Origin: Rhizorhabdus dicambivorans
Lineage (GTDB): Bacteria > Pseudomonadota > Alphaproteobacteria > Sphingomonadales > Sphingomonadaceae
Length of the DNA: 64,000 bases
Direction: 5' to 3'
Assembly (NCBI RefSeq): GCF_002355275.1
Contig: NZ_CP023449.1
Coordinates: forward strand, 3,326,001 to 3,390,000
Below are positions 8,080 through 16,073 of this stretch, piece by piece. Within the stretch, counting starts at the first letter, position 1, and the number at the start of each line of letters is the position of its first letter. The notes under the pieces are model-generated. The model saw only the letters and a list, made by a program, of their open reading frames with translations. It was not told the DNA's origin and did no database searches. The translations under genes were made by a program, and so were the position numbers.

Positions 8080-10088
8080 TCCTCCGTAACGTCACGCTCC
8101 AGGACTTCGGCGTCTACGCCGGCACGACCACACTCGACCTCATCCCCAGGCGCAAGGACGGCCACACCGCTCCTGTCATCCTGATTGGGGGCAAGAATGG
8201 CGTCGGCAAGACGACCCTGCTCGAAGCGGTCCGACTCGCGCTCTATGGGCGCCGCGCGCTCGGCGCGCGCGTGGCCCAGGCCGATTACGATGCCTTTCTG
8301 CGCGATCGGGTGAACCGGGCATCGGGCAGCGAGGGTGCGGCGGTGTCGCTCGAGTTCGACTATGCCGAGGCCGGCACCATTCACCGCTACAGGATTCGGC
8401 GCGAATGGGCGACGCGGGGGCGCAGCGTGGTCGAGACGCTCGATCTCCTGAAGGACGGCGAAATGATCACCTCGGTGCCGCGTGAGGAGTGGCACAGCTT
8501 CCTCCAGGAACTGATTCCGCCGGGCGTGTCGCAGCTTTTCTTCTTCGATGGCGAGAAGATCAGCGAGATTGCCGAGGGCCGCGACGACGACGAGCAACTG
8601 GGCACCGCCATTCGCAGCCTGCTTGGCATCGATCTCGTCGGCCGGCTGCGGGTCGACCTCGGACTCTATATCGCCCGCCATCAGAAGGATGATGACAGCG
8701 CTACGGCGACATGGCTCGAAGCGGTCAATCGCGATATCCAAGTCGCCGAGCGGCGCGCGGCGGTGCTGGGTGATGATGTCGCGGAACTCGTCTCGCAGCG
8801 CGATTCTCAGGCGCGTGCCGCCGAGCAGGTGCGACGGCAATTCGTCGCTGAAGGCGGCGACGCGGCCGTGCAGCGCGACAAGATCGAAGCCGAACGCGGC
8901 GAGGTGCGCCGTGCGATGGGGCACGCTGAGCATGAGTTGCGCGACACCGCCAACAAACTGCTGCCGTTCGCGATGGCGCCCAAGCTCACCGCCGCGTTTC
9001 GCGATGCGCTGGCGGGTGCCGGTGCCGGCTATGATGCCGGCGCGACCGCACTGCTGCTGGATGCGATCGTGGAATGGCGCGCCGAGGGTGTGCCCGCGCG
9101 CGACGCCAAATGGAGCACGGCCCATTGGGCCGATTTGGAGGGATTCCTGCGCGCGCGGACCCGCGCGCCGGACGCCACGGCCGATTGTCCGGCCATCCGT
9201 GAGGTCGGCGACGGCACGACGGCAATCGCACGTCTTGACGAGGTCGAATCGATAGTCCGGCCACGCGTGGCCGATCTCCTGTCCGAAATGGACCGGCTCT
9301 CCGTCCGCGACGGCGCGCTCCAGGCCGCGCTAGGCCGAGCCGATAGTGCTTCGGCGGGACTGCTGTTGGACGAGCTACAACTGACCGAACGCCGGCTTGG
9401 CGCCACCGAGGCAGTGCTGGCCGCGCGCCAGGAGGAATGGAAGCTCATTAAGGGTCAGCTGGTGACGCTGGAGCGTGAGCAGAAACGACTGCTGAGCGAA
9501 CAGGCAGGGTCCGAGAAGGCGCAGATGCGTTCCGCGCTGGCCGCCCGCGCCGCCCAGGCGCTGGCCGACTATGAGGAGCGGCTCCTGACCCACAAACTGG
9601 GTCAGCTCAAGAGCGAGTTCGTGCGCTGCTTCAATCATCTTGCACGCAAGGAGAATCTGGTTGCCGACGTCGAGATCGACCCGACCAGCTTTGCCATCAC
9701 GCTGATCGATCGCGCCGGCAACTCCATGCCGAAGGCGTCGCTGTCGGCCGGCGAGAAGCAGATCTACGCGATCGCGATGCTTTGGGCGCTGGCGCGCACA
9801 AGCGGCCGGCCGCTGCCGATGATCATCGACACGCCGCTTGCGCGGCTCGATTCCGAACACCGTGCCAAGCTGGTGGAGCGCTATTTCCCGCGCGCCTCGC
9901 ATCAGGTGATCCTACTGTCGACCGACACCGAAATCGACGAAGGGCTGCTCGCGAAGCTCAAGCCGAGCATCTCGCACAGCTACCGACTCGATTTCGATCA
10001 GGTCGACGGCCGGACCGACGTGACGCCCGGCTATTTTGGCACCGATAGCCATGCAGCGGAGGGCCGCCGTGCATTACAGCAAGCTTAG
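8076..10088 (+). CDS. dndD: DNA phosphorothioation ATPase DndD (SMC-like)
   Basis: The 670-residue SMC/RecF-like ATPase has Walker A GGKNGVGKTT (residues about 38-47), a central region rich in charged coiled coil, an ABC signature LSAGEKQ near residue 553 and Walker B MIIDTPLARLD near residue 583. The block FFFDGEKISEIAE after the N-terminal lobe is typical of DndD. DndD works with DndC and DndE in placing phosphorothioates, probably by altering DNA structure. The GTG start overlaps the dndC stop. Confidence 0.95.
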   Translation: MILRNVTLQDFGVYAGTTTLDLIPRRKDGHTAPVILIGGKNGVGKTTLLEAVRLALYGRRALGARVAQADYDAFLRDRVNRASGSEGAAVSLEFDYAEAGTIHRYRIRREWATRGRSVVETLDLLKDGEMITSVPREEWHSFLQELIPPGVSQLFFFDGEKISEIAEGRDDDEQLGTAIRSLLGIDLVGRLRVDLGLYIARHQKDDDSATATWLEAVNRDIQVAERRAAVLGDDVAELVSQRDSQARAAEQVRRQFVAEGGDAAVQRDKIEAERGEVRRAMGHAEHELRDTANKLLPFAMAPKLTAAFRDALAGAGAGYDAGATALLLDAIVEWRAEGVPARDAKWSTAHWADLEGFLRARTRAPDATADCPAIREVGDGTTAIARLDEVESIVRPRVADLLSEMDRLSVRDGALQAALGRADSASAGLLLDELQLTERRLGATEAVLAARQEEWKLIKGQLVTLEREQKRLLSEQAGSEKAQMRSALAARAAQALADYEERLLTHKLGQLKSEFVRCFNHLARKENLVADVEIDPTSFAITLIDRAGNSMPKASLSAGEKQIYAIAMLWALARTSGRPLPMIIDTPLARLDSEHRAKLVERYFPRASHQVILLSTDTEIDEGLLAKLKPSISHSYRLDFDQVDGRTDVTPGYFGTDSHAAEGRRALQQA

Positions 10089-10443
10089 AATCTCGGGCGA
10101 CGCGACCAGCAAGCTGCGCTCGTTGCGCCAGCGCACCGGGCTGACCCCCAATCTGCTGTGCCGAATCGCGCTGATGACCTCGCTCGAGGAGGGTCCGCTC
10201 GGCGGTGCCTATCCGCCTGACGAGGAGGGATCCGAGTTCAACGCCTACACGCTGACCGGCGAATATGGTGCGTTGTTCGCGGCGTTGCTGCGCTGGGTCG
10301 AGGAAGGGGCAACCTCAGCCGACGCACTCGAAAATGACGAGCTGCTCGCGCGGCTACGCGGGCATATCCATCGCGGTGTCGGGACATTGTCGGTCAGGGC
10401 CAAGTCGCCCGCCGATGTTCTGCGTCTCGTTCCGACGGCGTGA
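10069..10443 (+). CDS. dndE: DNA phosphorothioation protein DndE
   Basis: The protein has 124 residues, close to the usual DndE length. It starts VHYSKLRISGDATSKLRSLR and includes RTGLTPNLLCRIAL, as in the DndE family, whose members form small oligomers that bind nicked double-stranded DNA. A GGAGG at 10058-10062 sits six bases before the GTG at 10069 and decides this start, although the frame is open further upstream to ATGs at 10051 and 10036. It overlaps the dndD 3' end by 20 bases. Confidence 0.92.
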   Translation: MHYSKLRISGDATSKLRSLRQRTGLTPNLLCRIALMTSLEEGPLGGAYPPDEEGSEFNAYTLTGEYGALFAALLRWVEEGATSADALENDELLARLRGHIHRGVGTLSVRAKSPADVLRLVPTA

Positions 10444-10449
10444 GACGGC

Positions 10450-11625
10450 GTGGCGGGCGGGATCTATCTCGACCATAATGCGACTACGCCGGTTGATCCG
10501 CGCGTACGCGCGGCGATGCTCCCTTATCTCGAAGAATTGTTCGGCAACGCGTCGAGCGTCGAGCACGCGCATGGTCATGCCGCCGGCCAAGCTGTCGATC
10601 AGGCGCGCCAACAGATCGCCGACGCAATCGGCGCTCGGCCGAACGAGATCTTGTTCACGAGCGGATGCACCGAAGCCAACAATATTGCCCTGCTCGGCGC
10701 CGCCCGCTCTCATCCGGACAAGCGCCATATCGTCACCAGCGCGATCGAGCATCCCGCCGTGCTGGAGCCGTGCCGGGCGCTCGAACGCGATGGCTGGCGC
10801 GTCACCGTGCTGGGTGTCGACGAAGCGGGCCGGGTCGATCTGGCGGAACTCGCGGCGTCGCTCTGCGACGAGACCGCTCTGGTCTCGATCATGGCGGCGA
10901 ACAACGAGGTGGGCACGCGCCAGCCGATCGCCGAGATTGGCGCGATTTGCGCGCAGCGCGACATCTTGTTCCATTGTGATGCCGCACAGATCGGCGCCTA
11001 TGGGCTGCTCGACGTCGAGCGCGACCATGTCCATCTGGCGAGCCTGTCGGCGCATAAGGCCTATGGTCCCAAGGGGATCGGCGCGCTCTATATCCGGTCC
11101 CGTCGGCCCCGCGTGCGCCTGGCCCCGATTCAGTTCGGCGGCGGCCAAGAACGCGGCCTCAGACCCGGCACGCTCAATACGCCTGCGATTGTCGGCATGG
11201 GCGAGGCGATGGCGCTAGCCGCGCGCCAGGGGCGCAAAGATGCCGAGCGCCTGAGCGGAATGGTGGCGCGGATGCGCGCGCGGTTCGAAGCCGGAATCGC
11301 CGGTGTGTTGTTCAATGGCGATCCCGAGCGGCGGATCGCCAATAATCTTTCGATGTCAATTCCTGGGGTCGAGCCCCTAGCGCTGATCCGGCGCCTCCGC
11401 GAGGAGATCAGTTTCTCAGCCTCCTCGGCCTGTGCCACCGAGAAGATCGAGACATCGCCAGTCCTGGTCGCAATGTTCGGCGATACGGCGCGGGCGCGCG
11501 GCGCCTTCCGGATATCGCCGGGCCGGTTCACCACTGCGGAAGACATGGATCGTGCGAGCGAGTTGATCATCGCGGAGAGCAACCGGTTGGCGGGCTCGCC
11601 GACGGCGGTCACTGCTACGGTCTGA
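10450..11625 (+). CDS. dndA: Cysteine desulfurase of the dnd system (DndA)
   Basis: The 391-residue protein is a NifS/IscS-type PLP enzyme. It shows YLDHNATTPVDP at the N-terminus, the PLP-binding lysine in SLSAHKAYGPKG and the catalytic cysteine in FSASSACATEK. It would mobilise sulfur from cysteine for DndC. The GTG at 10450 is six bases after dndE, so it is the last gene of the dndBCDE-A operon. Its 3' end overlaps that of the converging DUF262 gene by 11 bases. A housekeeping desulfurase is unlikely given this position. Confidence 0.9.
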   Translation: MAGGIYLDHNATTPVDPRVRAAMLPYLEELFGNASSVEHAHGHAAGQAVDQARQQIADAIGARPNEILFTSGCTEANNIALLGAARSHPDKRHIVTSAIEHPAVLEPCRALERDGWRVTVLGVDEAGRVDLAELAASLCDETALVSIMAANNEVGTRQPIAEIGAICAQRDILFHCDAAQIGAYGLLDVERDHVHLASLSAHKAYGPKGIGALYIRSRRPRVRLAPIQFGGGQERGLRPGTLNTPAIVGMGEAMALAARQGRKDAERLSGMVARMRARFEAGIAGVLFNGDPERRIANNLSMSIPGVEPLALIRRLREEISFSASSACATEKIETSPVLVAMFGDTARARGAFRISPGRFTTAEDMDRASELIIAESNRLAGSPTAVTATV

Positions 11626-13465
11626 AGACTTTAAGCCCCATTTCGACCAGTCGCTCCTGGCGGCGCAACAGCACGTCGACGGTCCATCCCGCCTCGTCGG
11701 CGATCTGCCGATTGAGCAGACTATGAGATGGCGCGAGATAGCGCTTTTTGTCTGCGAAGCTTTTGTCGCCGGCGGCGTCATTGTCTTCCGGTCCCAGAAT
11801 GGTGAGATTGCCAAGACTGTCGAGATACGGCTCAAGCGCTTGGTCTGGCTGGGCTGCATGCTCTGGGTAGATGTGCTCGATCGTGCTGTTTTCGAAATCG
11901 ACCACCCGCGTCCTGTCGCGGCAATCGGGCCGACCTTGGGCGCCATCGTCGAACCAGCGGACATAATGTTCGAGCGTTGTCAGGAAATACTTGAGCGGCT
12001 TGCGGCTTTCCGATCGGGGGTAGTGCAGCGCCTCGAGGCGCTGTTTGAACACCTCGTCCGGCGCGAGGCGAGCGACGAGGTCGGATAGATCCTGAATTAG
12101 CGCACCGGGCCGATAATCGTCGGGCGCACGTCGGATATCTACGGCGTGGCGATTGTAAATCGCGATTGCCTCAAGTGGCGGACCGTCGACCATGATGCTG
12201 TACCGGAAGCAAAAGCGTTCGAGCGCCTGTACGATATCCGAAAAGCGCTGGGGCGTGAGCGTGCTTGCCGCGATAAGCAGCGGCAGACAATCAACCTGGC
12301 GCAGATGCACAACGAGCAGGCGGAGCCGGTCCTTGTCCCATGCGCGAATCGCTTGATGCGCCGGCAATGGCCATTCACCGCCCATGATGTCGCTGAGAAT
12401 GCTGAAATCGTGCCGTAGCGATGCAACCGAGCGCGCTACTTCATCGCCTTGTTCCCGGGTCAGCGCGGCCTCGGCAGCAAGCGGCGGAAAGAGGTTGCGC
12501 GTGAGATCGGCCAACAGAGTCGAGCGGCCCGGCCAATCCCCCACTTGCGAAGCGTAGACCCATTGCAGGCCTTTGCGGACTTCGAGCTCGCGGCCGCTCA
12601 GAATGTCGTCCCAATCCTTTTCGACCGCCTCCATGACGTTCGCGGGCGCAACCGGCTCAATCGCCTCTAACGTGCTCGCGCGTAAGAGTTCGCCTTCGGT
12701 GAGGCTGAGGCCGCGGTCGTTCAACACCTGGAACAGCATGTACGCGTCTTTGCGCTCATTTGCCGCCATGTGGATGACGGTCCAGTCCTGCTCGACGACC
12801 TGCATGATGATCTCAAGCGCGGCGGCTTTATCGGTCGCATCGGCGATCGCATTCACAATCGAACCAAGATGCTGCCCGATCATTCCGAACGCGGCTGCGA
12901 GGAGCGTGTGGGATTTACGGGTCGCGGGCGGATTGGCGCCGCGCAATAGCGCATCGAAAAAGGGCTGGTCCGGTAGCGACATGCGAATGCGTGGGACCGG
13001 CACCACGGTCATGTTTATCGTGTCGCGGAACGCCTCGTAGCGGTCGGCTATGATGCCGGCTTTGGTGGTGAGGAAGGTCTGGAGCGGCTCATTGCCTGCG
13101 GCCTTGGCCTCGATTGCGAGCTGGAGCATTGCCTGCTTGAGCTGGACCATCAGCATCATGAAAGTCGCGAGGCGCTGTTGGCCGTCAATCAACTCGTTAT
13201 TCTGGCGCGTGCTGTTGGCGACGGGGGCTGCCGCAGTGACGATGCTCCCGAAGAAATGGTGGCGTCGCTTCTTTCCTTCTCGCCCGGCGCGACACAGGTC
13301 CAGATCTTTCAGGAACGACACAACCTGACTGTCGTCCCAAGCATAGTTGCGCTGATATTTCGGGATTTCGAACGTGCCGCGGTTGGAAAGCATGTCGCCG
13401 ACGCTGACCTGACCTGAATGGATCTGCATCGAGGCTTGGTCGCGGCCATGGTCTTCGTCGCTCAT
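11615..13465 (-). CDS. DUF262/DUF1524 nuclease-like protein (GmrSD/SspE type)
   Basis: The 616-residue protein has an N-terminal DUF262 domain with KYQRNYAWDD and IDGQQRLAT. Its C-terminal DUF1524 domain is HNH-like, with STIEHIYPEHA, LGNLTILGPEDN and DKSFADKKR. This is the layout of GmrSD-type restriction enzymes and of SspE, which acts together with another phosphorothioation system. Here it is the last gene of a minus-strand five-gene set that converges on dndBCDEA. A role as effector that reads the phosphorothioate mark is inferred from this position. Confidence 0.85.
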   Translation of the reverse strand: MSDEDHGRDQASMQIHSGQVSVGDMLSNRGTFEIPKYQRNYAWDDSQVVSFLKDLDLCRAGREGKKRRHHFFGSIVTAAAPVANSTRQNNELIDGQQRLATFMMLMVQLKQAMLQLAIEAKAAGNEPLQTFLTTKAGIIADRYEAFRDTINMTVVPVPRIRMSLPDQPFFDALLRGANPPATRKSHTLLAAAFGMIGQHLGSIVNAIADATDKAAALEIIMQVVEQDWTVIHMAANERKDAYMLFQVLNDRGLSLTEGELLRASTLEAIEPVAPANVMEAVEKDWDDILSGRELEVRKGLQWVYASQVGDWPGRSTLLADLTRNLFPPLAAEAALTREQGDEVARSVASLRHDFSILSDIMGGEWPLPAHQAIRAWDKDRLRLLVVHLRQVDCLPLLIAASTLTPQRFSDIVQALERFCFRYSIMVDGPPLEAIAIYNRHAVDIRRAPDDYRPGALIQDLSDLVARLAPDEVFKQRLEALHYPRSESRKPLKYFLTTLEHYVRWFDDGAQGRPDCRDRTRVVDFENSTIEHIYPEHAAQPDQALEPYLDSLGNLTILGPEDNDAAGDKSFADKKRYLAPSHSLLNRQIADEAGWTVDVLLRRQERLVEMGLKVFRP

Positions 13466-13947
13466 GATTGCGCCCAGATGCGGTGGTAGCCCACCAGGAA
13501 GTCCTCAAGATTGTCGCATTCGGTCATCGCAGCTTTGAGCCGGTCGAAGCCCGACACGGCATAGCGATTGAGGAGATCGTCGCCATCGACGCTAAGGCGC
13601 GAGGGCGACGAGAGATCGAGCAGGTGCACCATCTGCCGTTCGATGTCGTCGCGATCGTCGGGCTGAATCTCGAGGCGACGGATCTCGGCATCGACTAGAA
13701 GGCCGGCGATCAGCTCGGCTTGGCCCTTGTAGGGTTCGGGATAGCCGATGATGAAATTTGCCGCCTCAAGGCGACTGACGTCGCCGAGTTTCGCCTGATC
13801 GAGCCCGAGCAGCATGCAGCAATAAAAGGCATCGAACAGCAGGAAGCGTGCCGACGTATCGCGCTTCGAAGTCTGGGACCGCGCGAATGCGCGAGGCCCC
13901 TCGAAGCCGAAGAAGTTGCGGGCATTTGCGGGGAGAGTGAAGCTCAT
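13462..13947 (-). CDS. 161-residue protein of the dnd-linked module, function unknown
   Basis: I do not recognise this family. The protein is soluble, helical and mostly acidic, with a run ARFLLFDAFYCCMLLGL near residue 33 and YKGQAELIAGLLVDAEIRR in the middle. It overlaps the downstream DUF262 gene by four bases (ATGA) and starts three bases after the SMC-like gene ends, so it is almost surely co-translated with them. Its size and setting suggest a partner subunit of the SMC ATPase or of the nuclease. Confidence 0.75.
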   Translation of the reverse strand: MSFTLPANARNFFGFEGPRAFARSQTSKRDTSARFLLFDAFYCCMLLGLDQAKLGDVSRLEAANFIIGYPEPYKGQAELIAGLLVDAEIRRLEIQPDDRDDIERQMVHLLDLSSPSRLSVDGDDLLNRYAVSGFDRLKAAMTECDNLEDFLVGYHRIWAQS

Positions 13948-13950
13948 CGA

Positions 13951-15888
13951 TCAGCCCTCCTTCGCGTGGAAGGCTTTGAAGGCGGTGAGACCCTCGGCGA
14001 TGTCGACGGATCCGCCGCCCTTGGGGGTTACGGTCAGAAAACAGACGTCGGCACTCGGTCGATCGTAAAAGGCCTCGGCGAACCCCTCGCGTTCAGTCGA
14101 GATCACGAACATGACCATCTGGTTGAAAAAGTCCGGGATCAGCGCTCCGACCTCGCGCCGATTGGCCGCGTCCAAGGAGACGGCGGGGCTGTCGACGATG
14201 AACGGAAGGCGGTAAGGCGCCTCTGCCAGCAGCGAGGTTAAAAAGGCATAGGCGATGGCTAGCTTCTGGCCTTCGCTGGCCCCGCCCTTGACGCCGAGCC
14301 CAGCGGTCCTGAGTTCGAGGCTGCCGCCGATCCGACCGACCTCAATTTTTTCGGTGGCGAAAATACGGGCTAGTTTGTCGTTCGTCGAAAGCCGCACGCG
14401 CTCGCGCAGGATGTCGAGTGCCTGACGGCTGGTCGCGAGCACGATCGCCTTCAGCTTTTCGCCCTGGAGCGCGAAGGTCCGTGTCCGTGTCGCCGTCTGA
14501 AGCCGATTGTCGCGCGCCTTGAGCTCGATCTCGCAAAGCGGCTGATTGGTCTCCCAGGAGAGGCGCAGAGCACGCTGCCGGCTTGGATCCTTGGTGGTGA
14601 GACGCTCGAGCGTGCCCGAGAGCGCCGTGATCTCATCGGACAGGCCGGCGACGTCCTCGCGCAGTTTCCGCAGCACTTCGTCGCCCTCTGCGATCTTCTC
14701 GGAGGCGAGGCGATCGCGTTCCGCCTTGATGCGGCGGCGCTCGTCGAGCTGCGCCTGGAGCGACGCCACCGTGGTCGACAGCTCGTCGGGGTCGCCTTGG
14801 CTCTCGCGAAGCGCGAGCTTCATCTGATTGATTACCGAAATCTGGTCCTGCGCGAGATAGCGCTGAGCGCCGCTCACGATCTCGTCGCGCTCGTCATGAC
14901 CGATCGGCCTGCCACAAACGCACCGCTCCTGCTGGGCGAGTTCGCTGAAAAACTCGCGCGAGATCGTTTCGGGCAGCTTCAATTCATAGAGCTTGCCGCC
15001 AAGATTCTGGAGCCGGGCGAGCAGGGTTGGATGAACATAGGCGGGCCGTCGCAGCGCCTCCAACGCCTGGTGACTGAGATCAACGGCGTTCGCGTCGACC
15101 TCCTGCTGCTTTTCGTCCAGCGCCTCGATTTGGGCGCGCAGACCGGCATCCTCGGACATGCGCTCTTGAATATCGGCCTGCAGCCGCGCGCGCTCTTGCT
15201 CGAGTTCCACCAGTCGGGCCGACGTGGACTTCTGCTGCTGTTCCAGCCGCGCGTTGGTGCTCCGCGCTTCGTCAAAGGCATTCTTGAGCTGGTTGATGCC
15301 CTTGCGTTCTTTTGCGGTTGTGATCGCGGCGGCGCGGCGCTGCTCGAGATCGATCAGGCTGTCGACGCGCTTGGTGACCGATTCGAGCGTATCCAAACCG
15401 TACAATGCCCGAATTGCACCGGCGGCGGACGACTTCGTGAGATCGATGATGTCGGTCGCCAGTTCGCCGTTGAAGACGAAGAGCTCGGTCAGCGCTGGTT
15501 TGAGCAACGTCCGAAGGTCAGCCGGCAGGTTGCGGCCTTCCTCCCGGCCCCCGCCGCGTTCTTTTTCCTGCACCGTCCATGGGGTTGCGCTGCCGTCCCG
15601 GAAATCCAGCTCGAGCTGGAGGCGATAGGGCTGTCTGTCGACTAGCAGGCGCGCCTCGAAGAAGCCTGTCTCGACATGATCGTCGGCACGCAGCTCACGC
15701 ACGGTCTTGGCAGGCAGGTCGACGCCATTGAGCGTTGCGCGCAAAAGCTCCATCGTCGTCGTCTTGCCGGTGCCGTTCGGCATCTGGATGAGCGTCCAGC
15801 GACTGGGGTTATCGCCGAGGTCGATATCGACATCGCGCAGGCCGCCGCGGAGATTCTTGGCTTTCCAGCCGGTCAGACGAACATCCAT
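13951..15888 (-). CDS. DndD-like SMC/Rad50-type ATPase of the dnd-linked module
   Basis: The 645-residue protein has Walker A MPNGTGKTT (residues 36-44), long charged coiled-coil arms, a CVCG pair (C323, C325) at the middle that resembles a Rad50 zinc hook, a signature-like GGASEGQKLA near residue 553 and Walker B PFIVDSPAVSLD. The block ELFVFNGELATDI matches the FFFDGEKISEI position of DndD, so the two ATPases in this locus are distantly related. It overlaps the 61-residue gene by one base. A role in defence rather than in modification is inferred. Confidence 0.85.
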   Translation of the reverse strand: MDVRLTGWKAKNLRGGLRDVDIDLGDNPSRWTLIQMPNGTGKTTTMELLRATLNGVDLPAKTVRELRADDHVETGFFEARLLVDRQPYRLQLELDFRDGSATPWTVQEKERGGGREEGRNLPADLRTLLKPALTELFVFNGELATDIIDLTKSSAAGAIRALYGLDTLESVTKRVDSLIDLEQRRAAAITTAKERKGINQLKNAFDEARSTNARLEQQQKSTSARLVELEQERARLQADIQERMSEDAGLRAQIEALDEKQQEVDANAVDLSHQALEALRRPAYVHPTLLARLQNLGGKLYELKLPETISREFFSELAQQERCVCGRPIGHDERDEIVSGAQRYLAQDQISVINQMKLALRESQGDPDELSTTVASLQAQLDERRRIKAERDRLASEKIAEGDEVLRKLREDVAGLSDEITALSGTLERLTTKDPSRQRALRLSWETNQPLCEIELKARDNRLQTATRTRTFALQGEKLKAIVLATSRQALDILRERVRLSTNDKLARIFATEKIEVGRIGGSLELRTAGLGVKGGASEGQKLAIAYAFLTSLLAEAPYRLPFIVDSPAVSLDAANRREVGALIPDFFNQMVMFVISTEREGFAEAFYDRPSADVCFLTVTPKGGGSVDIAEGLTAFKAFHAKEG

Positions 15889-16073
15889 CAGTCGTCAACC
15901 TCAAGGCTGACGCTGAGCAGCTCCATCACCCGGCGAACATCGGCGTCCTGGTAGTTCCCACCGAGGACCAGCTCGACCAAGTTGCGATACCGGCGCTGAA
16001 ACGTGTCCGACTGATCGGGATGCCCGGCCAGCACGGCGTCCATCGCCTCTGAAATGGCCGGATCTAACTGCAC
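15888..16073 (-). CDS. 61-residue dnd-linked small protein
   Basis: This short frame (GTG start) overlaps the helicase stop by ten bases and its stop overlaps the ATG of the SMC-like gene, so it is part of the coupled five-gene set. The sequence contains FQRRYRNLVELVLGGNYQD and is acidic at both ends. Small proteins of this size accompany other dnd-linked ATPase/helicase pairs, and this may belong to the group annotated as DNA-modification-system-associated small protein. That match is from memory and uncertain. Confidence 0.65.
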   Translation of the reverse strand: MQLDPAISEAMDAVLAGHPDQSDTFQRRYRNLVELVLGGNYQDADVRRVMELLSVSLEVDD

